Source of the DNA: Carnegiea gigantea | Taxonomy: Eukaryota > Streptophyta > Magnoliopsida > Caryophyllales > Cactaceae | Direction of reading: 5' to 3' | Length of the DNA: 64,000 nucleotides | Assembly (NCBI GenBank): GCA_029747015.1 | Contig: JAKOGI010000008.1 | Span: 1,028,501-1,092,500 of the forward strand | Part shown: in pieces, positions 25,200 to 36,580 of the stretch | Numbering within the stretch: position 1 is the stretch's first letter | Layout of the letters: each line of letters starts with the position of its first letter | The notes under the pieces: generated by a model | The model's database searches: none | What the model was told of the DNA's origin: nothing | What the model saw: the letters and a program-made list of their open reading frames with translations, nothing else | Made by a program: the position numbers and the translations under genes

Positions 25200-25631
25200 A
25201 TGGGGTTGTCAAATTTCCCGAGTGCAGCAGAAGGGGTGCTTCCAGTGTTGGTGATGAACACAGTAATGTCAGTGGCAATACTGAAGAATTTGCTGAGATC
25301 AGTACTTCAATTGATAGGGGCAACTGCTTGGATTTCCTCCAATTTTGGGGAGAACCCATCATCAGTTGAATTCTGCCCACCAAACAGTCCCTCTAGGAGA
25401 AGGGGGGTTACAAACACCCAGTTCCAGAGGTTGTGTAAAAAAGAAGAAGAATATGCCAATGATGCCCTTGGAGAAGGAAGAAGAGTGAAGTGCTGTGTTT
25501 GTTTGTCCAAATTTGGGGATGAACAGGAGGTTAGTGTATTGACTTGCAAGCATTTCTTCCATAGGAACTGTTTGGATAAGTGGCTTGCTAATCACCACAG
25601 CACTTGCCCACTATGCAGATCCATCTGTTGA
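25200..25631 (+). CDS. XERICO-like RING-H2 E3 ubiquitin ligase (143 aa)
   Basis: Small intronless RING-H2 protein predicted to be a membrane-associated E3 ligase. The start at 25200 gives the family-typical MGLSNFPSAAEGVL, followed by a hydrophobic segment (residues 13-45, probable membrane anchor). The C-terminal RING-H2 finger has Cys98, Cys101, Cys116, His118, His121, Cys124, Cys136 and Cys139, a full C3H2C3 set, with DKWL after the second pair. The frame runs open upstream to 24936, but that part has no conserved start and covers promoter sequence. Arabidopsis XERICO and relatives are 140-165 aa and act in abscisic-acid homeostasis; that role is carried over by similarity. Related RHA-type RING proteins are the alternative. 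Confidence 0.85.
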   Translation: MGLSNFPSAAEGVLPVLVMNTVMSVAILKNLLRSVLQLIGATAWISSNFGENPSSVEFCPPNSPSRRRGVTNTQFQRLCKKEEEYANDALGEGRRVKCCVCLSKFGDEQEVSVLTCKHFFHRNCLDKWLANHHSTCPLCRSIC

Positions 25632-26210
25632 ATCCAAAGTTTCAATCTTTTTCATCTGGGCTTCTGATTTCAGGTGTCCATGTTGCAATTTTAGGGTTTT
25701 TCGGGGGACCTTTTGAGTGTGGGGATGAGGTGATTAAGCACACTTTTTTTTCCCCTTTGGATTAGCGCTTTTTTGAGGAATACCCTGTGTTTGATGAGGG
25801 TTCTTTTGGCCTCCTTTTTTTTTCCTTATTTGTTTTCCAGCAAAGGATAGTAGAATCTCCAAAAATTAAAAAAAGGAAGAAGCAAGAGAGACAGGAGTCA
25901 TAAAAGAGGTTACTTTGCTGTTGTAGTAGTGTTTCTGTGTTTGTGTGTGTGCCCAAAGCACAGTGAATAAAAAAAAAAAAATCAAAAAGAGGGCAGGAAT
26001 GAAGGGTTGAGGAATTTGTGTTCATAGTGTAATGTAAGTATTTTGTAAATTATCTTTTCCCCAATTTGGAAAGACTATTAGTGGTTCCAATGCTCTGTTT
26101 GTGTTAATGTTGATGTGGGCTGCTACCGTTACTGTCATAATATCATATTCATATCAGAAAAGAGGGCACCCAGGAAATGTATCAGGGCAAATTGAGAGAG
26201 GCCATAAGAG

Positions 26211-26247
<37 letters not shown>

Positions 26248-26994
26248 CATGATGTGCAAAATGCAGAGTATAGTATGCCTTTACTGGAAAATGGAAATAG
26301 TCCATAACAAAAATGAAATTTATGGCATTTTTATTTGCTCTCTTTTTCTTCACATGATCTGTCATGTGACTCTGTTTTTGGGCTAAGTGGCAGATGATGA
26401 CTACTATTTTTAGCAGCCTCAATAATTGGTGGCATCTCAATTCAATGGCTATGCTTATGATTTGGGAAGCACTGTTCTTAATTTTATTGTTTTTCTTCTT
26501 TTGGGAAGCTGTGGACCTCCTATTCCTGACCACTCCCTTAATGATTGTGAACTGCAATAACTTTTCTGGGTTTTAAATAATATTGGCGGGTACTAAAAAA
26601 CAAAAAACAGATATGAAGTGTGAATCTTACATAACAGGATCGTTAGGAATTTATTTTAGATTTACCCTTGATCCAAGCCAAAAAGGCAAACATCAAATGG
26701 TGAATTCGAACGTTGATGTCAATTGATGGTTACTTTAGGTGGTTGATGATTACTTTAGAGGCCGTTTTCTCCCATCCCGTCTCTAACTACTTTGTGAGGT
26801 AGCGCCCTCTCTTGAGGATCCTTCAAAATCAATTTTGGCGGGTCAATTAAGAACTCTTTAGCAATGGATGAATTCATATTACGTGATTGGATGGAAAAGC
26901 TAATCAAAGTAGGAGCAATATATTATAGAGAAACATCTATTCTTGTAATGGAAGATAGAGCTCTTAGAGATAGAGTTTGTAATGGAAGTTAGAG
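25632..26994. other. 3-prime flank of RING gene and duplicated spacer segment
   Basis: Poly-T/A runs near 25820 and 25970, then a segment (about 26100-26400) with recognisable relatives at 47410-47600 and 53340-53480: GGGCACCCAGGAAATG, CTCTCTTTTTCTTC and the following GTGACTCTGTTTTTGGGC. An (AT)n microsatellite lies at 26214-26243. A 36-bp tandem duplication of GTAATGGAAGNTAGAGCTCT lies at about 26936-27010. Confidence 0.5.
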
Positions 26995-27330
26995 CTCTTA
27001 GAGATAAGAGTAAGTTCAGCAGTTCAAGCAGCGTGCAACAAAATTATTATTGAAGCCGATAATCAAATTCTGATTCAAACACACAGAGGAAACATCCAGA
27101 TCATCGGGCAAATATCCAACATTATTGAAGACACTCGTGTTTATTTGAGCCAAGACATACATTTCGTTATCAATCACATCTTTCGAGAGATAGTTTTAGT
27201 AGCAGACTGGTCGTTGGAAGTTGGGCATTCTATTTCCTTGTCATTCTCCTTAGATTTTTATTTTTCACCATTTTTTCAGTCAATTGCTGATGATATAGGT
27301 GAGCGTATTTTTATGGGAAGAAGTGTCTAA
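26995..27330 (+). pseudogene. RNase H-like (RVT_3) relic of a LINE-type retroelement
   Basis: One frame (codons starting at 27001) reads continuously SSAVQAACNKIIIEADNQ, then HRGNIQIIGQISNIIEDTR, NHIFREIVLVADWSLEVGHS. This is the C-terminal half of the plant RVT_3/RNase H-like domain: the Asp-containing IIIEADNQ strand, the helix ending IIEDTR and the terminal R-x-A-N-x-VADWLAK motif in altered form. Upstream the frame shifts within a duplicated 36-bp unit and no reverse transcriptase accompanies it, so it is a decayed fragment. Confidence 0.65.
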
Positions 27331-27649
27331 TATTCATTTCTTACTATTTATCTTTTGTGAAAAAATGAAGTCAGTTTACGTGCAACCTTGTCCGAAGAAG
27401 TGACCAAGCTGATACGTCTTTTGCTACATGAGATTTCTTGAACATGGTGGGGAAGTGCAATATGCCGTACATAACAAAGAGCTTGTAGACAAATGAATAT
27501 TCAAGTTATGAATTAAGCATGCATTACTAGCGGAAACAAAGGAAGACATGTGTCAGGTGTTGTAGTGTTTTATCCCATTGTTTAAGGCAGGCATTTGCTG
27601 AGTTATGTCTTTTTCTGCTTGACTGCTTGGTTTTCATGTCCAAATAAAC

Positions 27650-27973
27650 GTCTTCTCATTCTTGTTGTTGTCGCTTGCTTACGTTCTTTCGCTATTTATT
27701 CAATGAATTCTTCAGCTTTCACATCAACATCAACATTGACATTGATCTCAACAGATTTGTCTTTGGTGTTCCTCAATGAGATTATTCAATGAATTCCTCA
27801 GCGATCACATCAACATTTTCTCCAGACACTCCATTATAACTGTTGTCAGCATAATTTGTGATGTTATTGCTGTGCTGGAGGTGCTTGGAGCTGTTGTTTT
27901 CATCCAGAGGAAATATCAAATGAGTTGTCTGATGATCTAATGTGCTCATCTGTCCATGGTGAGGCTTGTGCAA
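27650..27973 (-). pseudogene. DUF761-type relics (two C-terminal ends in tandem)
   Basis: On the reverse strand one frame ends ENVDVIAEEFIE-stop (to 27782) and about 80 bp further a second ends VDVDVKAEEFIE-stop. Both resemble the DUF761 C-terminal motif (D-V/I-D-x-K-A-E-x-F/Y-I). The upstream part LDENNSSKHLQHSNN matches LDENKTYFSHILSPL of the intact DUF761 gene at 61.4 kb in position. No start or complete frame, so these are relics of a duplicated gene. Confidence 0.5.
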
Positions 27974-28471
27974 TAAAAGAACATGGGGTGCTTAAACAAA
28001 AAATAAATCACTTCTCAGGGTTGCCATTGCAGGAACCCTGAACCGAACATTCATATATAAATGCACATATGTACAAGTAATTTGGCCAATGATTTAGTAT
28101 TCATTGGGGGAAAGCTGTGAAGAAATTTCGAAAATAATAGGTATTTTTCATGAGGAAATCCTACCTTATGAGTTTTTCTTCTCAAAAAGGCCAGGAATAA
28201 ACTGCTAACGATAAATAACACCAAGCCTGAGGCTTTAGCTTGTACGGGAAAAATCTAATCATCTACTTGGGTGCAACTTTGTGCCCTTGAGTTCTAAGGA
28301 GACGGGAAATCAAGTCTAGTGGATGAATTGTGACCGTGCGATCAGAGCGTGATTGACGGTTCCTCGTGGTTGTCAAGCCGTCAATGCTATAGAAGATCGT
28401 TCCCAATCTGAACTATGAGGGCTGGGATGGTCACACGGTTGTCTGACAGACTCTCCTCCTTAATGGGGGAT

Positions 28472-29059
28472 TGTTGGAGTAATTTTCATAAAAATAAAAA
28501 TTTAATTAAATAATTATTTTCATAACAAAGGTTATGAAAATATACTTTTGATTATGCCTAAATAATAATTAATTATCTTGATAATTAATTATTATAATAT
28601 ACCTTTTGATAAATAATTGATTTGATCAAAGTATTTATGAAGAGGTACAAGTTCGTTTGGATGGTTAACTAACTTATACCTTTTGATGAAATGGTGCATT
28701 TGTGAAGAGATATGTCTCTTTTGAAGTGGTATTTATGAAATGATGTTATCCTTTGATGAAGAGGCACGATATCTCTATAAATATTGACATGGTGACATAT
28801 GAATGATATGTCTTTATTGGGCGTGATCAAGAGAGTTGTACTATCATCATAATTTCTAGAGTTTCTTGCAACACGTAGATAGGGAAGACTTTTTTCTATC
28901 CCAAAGACCTATTCAGGCAGCCCTGTTGCACGTGGAGGCGAATAGAGTCTTTAGGAAAAGCATATTTATACTTGCCTAGAAGCATTGGTTAATTTGACAC
29001 TGAGTTTATCTGTGACAAACTGATATTTGCATTCATCAAATCGAATTTTTACACCAACA
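28472..29059. repeat. Left LTR
   Basis: Begins TGTTGG, ends CCAACA, with a TATAAATA core at about 28777. The sequence right after it (ATCTAAAGACTC) does not match the common initiator-Met tRNA primer-binding site. Confidence 0.8.
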
Positions 29060-31467
29060 ATCTAAAGACTCTAATTATCAATTGCAAAGAAGTTGTATTA
29101 ATTATATGTCAAGTTAATGGTTTGACGGAAGAAAAATACATGACAATTGGGAATATGCACTTGGTGTAGTGTAGATGTTTCTCTTGATGTAATTGGCATA
29201 ATGTTGTTGATTTGGTTATACTACAATGTATTTAATGGCCTTTAGAGGCAACGTATTGTAGGATGTATAATTTGATTATATGATTGAATTATATGGACGT
29301 ATATACGTGTTCATAGTTCATAAATATTGAACTTGTAATATAGTTGTCAAATATCATATTGAAAGTTACTCAATGAGATATAGCCGAGAACAAACATAAT
29401 TTCATGGCATTCTATGAAATCTGGTATGTCCTTCCTATACTTATTCAATCTTTGATTGAAATCTTTATTGATCAAGTTGCCTAAGATTATGAAGTGATAG
29501 TTTTTATAATGATGACACCATTCCTTACACTTGGTTGCATGCATGTTAAATTAAAATAAAATAAAAGGAAATGGTCATGGTATTTCTATGATCAAGCGGT
29601 GGTTATCATAGTATTAACTTCCCTTGGAACCGCTTAATTTCTAATTACATTGCATGTCATGCATGTCCTTCAAGAAGTATTTGACATTGGGGGCGTCCAT
29701 TGTTTAATAGTCACGTATCTTACAGTGTTTTCTGGCTATTATTTTGTTAAAATATAACAGTAACAAACCAGTACTTGATGTAGATTAATCATTTAGCCTC
29801 CATGTAATCATAAGTTTATGGAATATTGTACTAATTTGATACAATGGCATGCAAAATTTGAATACATATGCTTACGAGTTGTTTGAACTTGGATTAAAGC
29901 TAATATTGTTTGTGATGAAGACAATCATATGTGAGTAATAATAATCATGGGCATGTTTGACCTTTATTATGTGAGTGGTTAAACTCAAGTTATATGATGG
30001 TCTTATCATCATATAAGTTTTTTTTTTTTAAAAAAAAAAAGACCCGCCCCAATTGAGGATCTCATATATGATGCTTTGTTATGAGATCATCATGATGATC
30101 CTATGGTCTGATAAGTTAGCATGATAGATCTATGATTAAGTTGGATAAACAATCACATTTTCAATTACATTTTCAGATATGAGTACATATATATGATTCG
30201 TAAAAGTGTGTGGTTTTTGAATCGATAATTGGAATATGAATAAAGCGAAGAAGCATGATGGGTTTATCCTTGATAGAAGAAATGTTGAATATCAGTTATT
30301 TTTTTTCTAAGTGATTCTAATTTATTAAAATATTTATAAGTCCATGGATATTTTTTTTGGACTTGTTAATGCATATTTTAGCGTGATTTCTAAATGTCTA
30401 TGTTTTTATTCTGGACATTTGGATGTCATTTACTCCAATTTTAAGAATTGAAATTCGGAAGAATAGCTGTTTCGTCCTTGATAAAAATAAATAAGGTTTT
30501 TCATTTATTTTCAAAGGTTTTAGTATACTGAAATGTGAAGGTCCACATAATGGAGTTGTTGAAATATTTTAGTGTGGCTGGTAGAAGTCCATGTATATGA
30601 ATTTAGTGTTTGGACTTGTGAGAATTTTAGTATGGTTATAAGAGAATTAAACATATACATGGATGGAATGTAAATGTGTAAGTATTTACATTAGTTGTTG
30701 AATGTATTACCTTAAAAATTCCATATGAAGAACGCACAATTATTTACTCTAGTTTAGAGTAAATGGTAGGGATATCCTATGTTCATATGGTGATGAAATA
30801 CGTTTTTAAGTCCGTTAATTGAAATTATAACTATAATTTCCGATTGGACTTGAATGAAAATGTGAAAATATTTTCATGTATAAACTTTGTTTAGAGGTTG
30901 AGATGTCCAAGATTTAATTGTTGGACTTCGGTTTAATAGACGGCTGACTTGGCAAGTCTTGTGGGCCCATTATTAAAACTCACAAAGACAACAAATCCGG
31001 ATGGACAAATAAATATACATGTGTGTTTAATATAATAACTTCGAGTCTTAAGATGTTTGCAAAGTTATTGTTATCAAAGTCATAGAACGCATTTAATGAC
31101 TTTAGAATGGATAGTGTAAAGGCCACGCTAAGTCACTCATGGTAGAACCTCAACTTAACGCTCGTGCATTGAGTCTTAAGCTCAATGAGTTAAAGTATAC
31201 CATCTTTGTGATTTGTTAGCACTCACCATTACAATTGTCATCCAAGTGAAGTGCTAAATAACCCATATTTTTAAACGAATGGTGAGTTCTTGCTCTTAAT
31301 GAACCTCAATGGAGAACATTTGAGTTGGTATAGAAAAGAATTTGATTAGCTTGTTTACACTTAATCAATGGTGTGACTTGTTTCCTGTATTCCATTAATA
31401 TTTTGTGGGGATATTGATGAGATTTACCTAGTAAGTGTGAAGTTTGGCCACTTCTGTCGAACTTGGG
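29060..31467. other. LTR-element interior, non-coding
   Basis: AT-rich (many TTTGATTATA, ATGGAATATTG words) without recognisable retroelement protein in any frame. A run of T followed by A (30007-30040) sits in the middle. Reads as non-coding spacer of a LARD-type element or an extremely decayed internal domain. Confidence 0.55.
31463..31467. repeat. Target-site duplication, left (TTGGG)
   Basis: Matches TTGGG at 32690-32694, directly outside the terminal TGTAAC / GTTACA ends of the TRIM array. Five bp is the normal size for LTR-element integration. Confidence 0.8.
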
Positions 31468-32689
31468 TGTAACGGCCCAGGCTTTCCCGACACCGATGTA
31501 TTGTCCGCTTTGGGGTGGCGCTCCAGTTAAGGAGGTGAACCCCTTACGGGGTGGCGCCCCAATTAAGGGGGTGAGCCCCTCACGGTTTTGTCCTCAAAAG
31601 GGCCCTCGATGTGTTGCGGTTTCCCCACGCTTATAAGGCGTGGTTCGTTCTCCTCAACTGCCGATGTGGGACTCCCCAGCTCCACCCCCCGTTAGGAGGC
31701 CCAGCGCCCTCGCTGGCACACTGACCCGGGAACCTGCTCTGATACCAACTGTAACGGCCCAGGCTTTTCCGACACCGAGGTATTGTCCGCTTTGGGGTGG
31801 CGTTCCAGTTAAGGAGGTGAACCCCTTACGGGGTGGCGCCCAGTTAAGGGGGTGAACCCCTCACAGTTTTGTCCTCAAAAGGACCCTCGATGTGTTGAGG
31901 TTTCCCCACACTTATAAGGTGGTGCACATCGGCAATTGAGGAGAACGAACCACGCCTTATAAGCGTGGGGAAACCGCAACACATCGAGGGCCCTTTTGAG
32001 GACAAAACCATGAGGGGCTCACCCCCTTAACTGGGGCGCCACCCCGTAAGGGGTTCACCTCCTTAACTGGAACGCCACCCCAAAGCGGACAATACCTCGG
32101 TGTCGGGAAAGCCTGGGCCGTCACAGTTGGTATCAGAGCAGGTTCCCGGGTCGGTGTGCCAGCGAGGGCGCTGGGCCTCCTAACGGGGGGTGGAGCTGGG
32201 GAGTCCCACATCGGCAGTTGAGGAGAACGAAACACGCCTTATAAGCGTGGGGAAACCGCAACACATCGAGGGCCCTTTTGAGGACAAAACCGTGAGGGGT
32301 TCACCCCCTTAACTGTGACGCCACCCCGTAAGGGGTTCACCTCCTTAACTGGAGCGCCACCCCAAAGCGGACAATACCTCAGTGTCGGGAAAGCCTGGGC
32401 CGTTACAGTTGGTATCAGAGCAGGTTCTCGCGTCGGTGTGCCAGCGAGGGCGTTGGGCCTCCTAACGGGGGGTGGAGTTGGAGAGTCCTACATCGGCAGT
32501 TGAGAAGAACAAACCACGCCTTATAAGTGTAGGGAAATCTCAACACATCGAGGGCCCTTTTGAGGACAAAACCATGAGGGGTTCACCCCCTTAACTGGAG
32601 CGCCACCCCATAAGGGGTTCACCTCCTTAACTGGAGCGCCACCCCAAAGCGGATAATACCTCGGTGTCGGGAAAGCCTGGGCTGTTACA
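31468..32689. mobile_element. Head-to-head TRIM array (5 LTRs, 3 internal domains)
   Basis: Terminal-repeat retrotransposon in miniature, arranged as an inverted repeat. Left arm (reverse orientation): LTR 31468-31678, internal 31679-31749, truncated LTR 31750-31923. Right arm (forward): truncated LTR 31924-32125, internal 32126-32196, LTR 32197-32407, internal 32408-32478, LTR 32479-32689. Complete LTRs are 211 bp (TGGGGAGTCC...CCGTTACA) and all three internal domains are 71 bp. Each internal domain has the initiator-Met primer-binding site TGGTATCAGAGC (32128, 32410, and inverted at 31736-31747) and a purine tract ACGGGGGGTGGAGC before the next LTR. The whole array is flanked by TTGGG at 31463-31467 and 32690-32694. 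The long frames over it are repeats, not genes. Confidence 0.88.
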
Positions 32690-32694
32690 TTGGG
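32690..32694. repeat. Target-site duplication, right (TTGGG)
   Basis: Partner of 31463-31467. Confidence 0.8.
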
Positions 32695-32962
32695 CTTGAC
32701 TCTAGAGCACTCACAAAATGGATACGGGACACATGGGCATTAATAGTGTCAAATCACTAAGTGATCTGGGACGGAAGTTTTGTATGTGGCTTAGATGCAA
32801 GTGGTTAGAGAGGATAGCTGGTTCGAAGTATAGTCTACTATGTTATTCTGATCATTTGAGAAACAGGTCACTAAAATGGGGGTTCAATCGCAAGACACCT
32901 CCATTTATGTAAGAGACCTCCAAAAATCCGAAAAACCATTTGTTATAGAAATGGTGGGGGAT

Positions 32963-33586
32963 TGTTGGAGTAATTTCTATAAAAATGAAAATTTAATAAA
33001 GTAATTATTTCCATAAAAATGGTTATGGAAATATATTTTTGATTATGCCTAAATAATAATTAATTATTTTGATAATTAGTTATTGTAATGCACCTTTTGG
33101 TAAATAATTGATTTGATTAATTATTTATGAAGCGATACAAGTCAGTTCGGATGGTTAACTAACTCATGCCTTTTGATAAAAGGGTGCATTTGTGAAGAGA
33201 TAAGTCTCTTTTGGAGCGGTATTTATGAAACGATGTTATCTTTTCATGACGAGGCATGATATCTCTATAAATATTGACATGATGGCATATGAATGGTATG
33301 CCTTTGTTGGACGTGATCAAAAGAGTTATACTACCATCATAATTCCTATAATTTCTGTCATATCTTGGACATTTAGGATCCTATCTTCGTGAGTGCAACA
33401 CGCAGATAAGGGAGGTTTCTTTGTATCCCATAGATCTATTTAGGCAACCCTATTACACGTGGGGGCGAATAGAGTCTTTAGAAAAAGCATACTTACCCCT
33501 GCCTAGAAGTCTTGGTTAATTTGACACTGATTTTGTCTGTGGCAAACTGATATCTATATCCATCAAATCGAATTTTTACACCAACA
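32963..33586. repeat. Right LTR
   Basis: Direct copy of 28472-29059 with about 35 additional bases near its 3-prime third. Preceded by a GGTGGGGGA polypurine tract. Confidence 0.8.
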
Positions 33587-35842
33587 GAATACTACCTTCA
33601 GTTATGAAAACAGATATTGTTATTTCACTGACTAATCGATTTTCAGGTGGAAATCTGGCTTAACACTTTAATCAATTTTCAGGTGGAAATCTGGCTTAAC
33701 ACTTCTACTTCACTGGGTTAGCTCCATCAAATACAAAGCAGTTCCCAGATAATCTGAGTTGCAACAACTTGCATCTGAGCTTCTGAAACTGTTCATATTT
33801 TCAGTGGCTAAAACTCCAGAAAAATTGATTTTAACCCTTATAGAACTTAGAAATGTACAAGTTTTGAAATCTAGAAGAAGGAAAGATTAGACAAACGAGG
33901 AGGAAGAACGGCAAAAGAACTAAAGTAAGATGCATATGGCACAGTTTTAACCAAAAATGATGAAGCTGCTTCTAGTTTAATCGAAGAGTGGCCTGGGTAT
34001 GCACTTAACAGTATCTTGTAATGAGATTGCAAATGAAAACACAGTTTCGTGGAAAACAAATTCAATCCATGAAAGAAATTTGGCCCGGAATGGTATCAAG
34101 AGTCCCCCAATTTGGACCTAGTACTAGCCCATAGAGGGATAACTTACTGATTATCCATAGGAGGAGCATGCTGAGTTGGGAAAGCAAGTAAATAACTGAT
34201 TTTTTAAAAATAAAATAAAATAAAATTCAAAAAAATTTTTTTTTTTTTTGGTCAACAGGTAATACAAGAACAGTAAAGTACTAACGAACGATACAATACA
34301 AGAGTAGCATACCAACTAAGCTCCAAACGTGTACCTACATTTGGCCTAGTCCACATAGTAATGGTAGCACAAATGCTACTACAATCACTGTTCCAATTAC
34401 ATTGGAAGGGAGCTCGTTTCTTGAAAAACAACTTAGTATCATCCAAGCACACTACCTCCAACTTCTGTTTACCACGTATGATGTTACCACAAATGCATAT
34501 GCACCGTTTGAAACTCTTCCCATTCTTACAGCCTCCCCTGTACCAAGTATCAAGGTTAGGAGTAAATGGTTTAGGTACTCACCTCTAGTGAATGGTAGTT
34601 GCTTCCTCAAGTGTCTGCATTAATGTGGTGTTTATCAACAACCAAAAAAAAAAGGGGGTAATTAATGTGGTGGCACTATGACGCTCATTAGATCTTATTC
34701 AATGGCTGCTCATTAATCCTCTCATCCTTCGCCATATTGCGGTCCTTTTGGTACAGGTGCGTCCTTTAACTAAACGTAGTACAACTGTACAAGACTTCTC
34801 TATCTTGCAATAATCAACGAAAAGCTTTTTTTCCCCCCTTTTTTCATTGTAACAATAGTACATTTACCAAAGAGGTTGGTCAGTTACTCGTGTGGTATGA
34901 TAACATAGGCTTACGTTGGTAATGTATTATATGTTATACATCTAGGAGTATGTACTCCCACTCATCACATATAAATTTTTTCGGTGTGTATTTATCATAT
35001 AAATAATTGTTAATGTGACGCTGACATAACTCATGAGAGTATGTACTCTTAGAAGTATGATATAGGCTTTGGCTTACCTCTGCCATTTCAAAGTAACTGC
35101 TCTTTAGACTATCTTGCAATAATTGCTATATCATTTAATGCTCATATTGATTACACAAAACGAATGTAGCATTGGTCACACAGGAAGTGGCTGGCCTCTT
35201 CAGAAAGAACAACAAACACAGAAAATGTAGTGATACACTTTATCGAATCCATTATAATCATGGAATGCTATGTTTGTGCTATGGTTTTGTGGCCTGCTAC
35301 TATTAGCCTGCGATTATAACCATAATCATATCAACATGGAATGCTACGTTTGTGCTATTGCCGTGGTTGCCTGGAAGAATGGTCCGAAACTGCTACATTT
35401 CATGACCGAGTTAACAGTGATGTCACGTCACAGGACAAAGTCTCGGGTAAAAGTTAAAATCTGCTGTCAATTGGAATGAGCTTTCATTTGGAAGCCCCAT
35501 TGAAGAAGGCACCACTGTGAAATAATAGCAGAAGACACAAGTCAGCTGGTGCAGCCAAAGACCTGGGGCATCAGCTGTCAACAATTTTCACAAGTCCCCT
35601 CTCCCAGTAATGAGGTATTGAAGTTTCAAGTGACCAACTGTGCAGAATTTTCTGCAATCTAATTGAACTAGACGTGTAGACCAATGATCAAATGAAGTGA
35701 CTGTATTAAAATGTATACATAACACCACGTATAGAAGCATACTCCATCCTCATTTATGCCTTCTCCCTTATTTCCACAAGTATCCAAATAAGGGGAAAAA
35801 AGACCACACAATACAAAATTAAGCCCTGTACTGAAGGAACAT
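33587..35842. other. Spacer upstream of RLP copy 1
   Basis: Contains a 34-bp tandem duplication at about 33640-33700 (CAGGTGGAAATCTGGCTTAA twice). The block 33840-33950 is related to 53520-53620. 34250-34625 is of unknown origin. The last 360 bp (35480-35842) is the A-type RLP upstream module, shared with copies 2 and 3 and with the ghost at 53.65 kb; its anchor GCAGCCAAAGACCTGGGG is at about 35551. Confidence 0.5.
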
Positions 35843-36580
35843 ATGGCAGCCTTGATAATCTGCAGACCAGGTTATATTCAACACCACGGCGCTTTGTTCC
35901 TGGTGTTCTCTATAGCTTGTCTGCCAGTGGTTTATTCAACAGCATATGCAACCGGCGGAAACAAGACAGATAGGTTGGCATTGTTGAAATTCAAGCCTAG
36001 AATCACAGCAGATCCCCTTGGGATCATGAGCACATGGAATGATTCAACCGACATCTGCCACTGGTTTGGTGTTACCTGCGGCAAATGCCAGCAGAGGGTC
36101 ACCAACTTGATCCTGAGGTCCATGCAACTGGGAGGTTCCATATCACCCCATGTTGGAAACTTGACATTCTCGAGGATGGTTAACCTGGATAACAATACTC
36201 TTATCAATCAAATCCCCCCAGAGAAGGGCTATTTGCGGAGGCTGGAGATCTTGTATCTGCGCAACAATTCACTAAGCAGTGAAATTCCATCAACTCTCTC
36301 CAGGTGCGCTGAACTTGTTATTTTAAGCCTTGTCAGCAATATGACGTCAGGAGCAATTCCCAAGGAGCTTGGCCTCCTATCAAAGCTTCAAGATTTTTCA
36401 GTGAACAGTAATAATCTAACTGGAACAAAGGAGCTGAAATCAAAACCGGACCATTTGCAGTATAGTGATTCAACTGCCGGCTATGAAGATGCTATAATAA
36501 TGCTTACCGTCAAAGACAATAACTTTGTGACCCGCCCTCCCCCTTTTCATGCAAGTAGTTCTTTGAGTTTCTGCAACTAA
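35843..36580 (+). pseudogene. RLP copy 1, internally deleted (245 codons)
   Basis: Starts like the other cluster members: signal peptide, then TDRLALLKFKPRITADPLG, the paired-Cys LRR N-cap (ICHWFGVTC), and about four LRRs to SNNLTG at 36423. It then jumps directly to the island region (TKELKSKPDHLQY, LTVKDNNF) that in the intact copy lies some 410 residues later, and soon ends in unrelated sequence and a stop. All remaining LRRs, the TM segment and the tail are missing. It could still encode a short secreted LRR protein, but the deletion joining N-cap repeats to island suggests a dead copy. It keeps the A-type upstream module. Confidence 0.8.

Larger units (their letters stand above)
28472..33586. 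mobile_element. Non-autonomous LTR retrotransposon (LARD-like), 5.1 kb
   Basis: Bounded by two direct LTRs, 28472-29059 (588 bp) and 32963-33586 (624 bp). They start TGTTGGAGTAATTT, end TTTTTACACCAACA, and are roughly 85 percent alike by eye. The 3-prime LTR has about 35 extra bp (TCTTGGACATTTAGGATCC). The interior has no gag, protease, RT, RNase H or integrase frame. A purine-rich GGTGGGGGA tract precedes the right LTR. Flanks GGGAT and GAATA do not form a target duplication, and a similar ATGGGGGAT tract precedes the left LTR too, so the ends may come from different insertions. A TRIM array is nested inside. Confidence 0.8.

Noticed and set aside
31640..32503. Pro/Gly-rich frames of 62-92 codons on both strands
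   Set aside because: They lie wholly in the inverted TRIM array and repeat each other exactly because the DNA is repeated.
34250..34625. Retroelement zinc-finger-like frame on the reverse strand
   Set aside because: Some Cys residues and a KRCICICGN stretch, but no pattern I could assign to a known domain.
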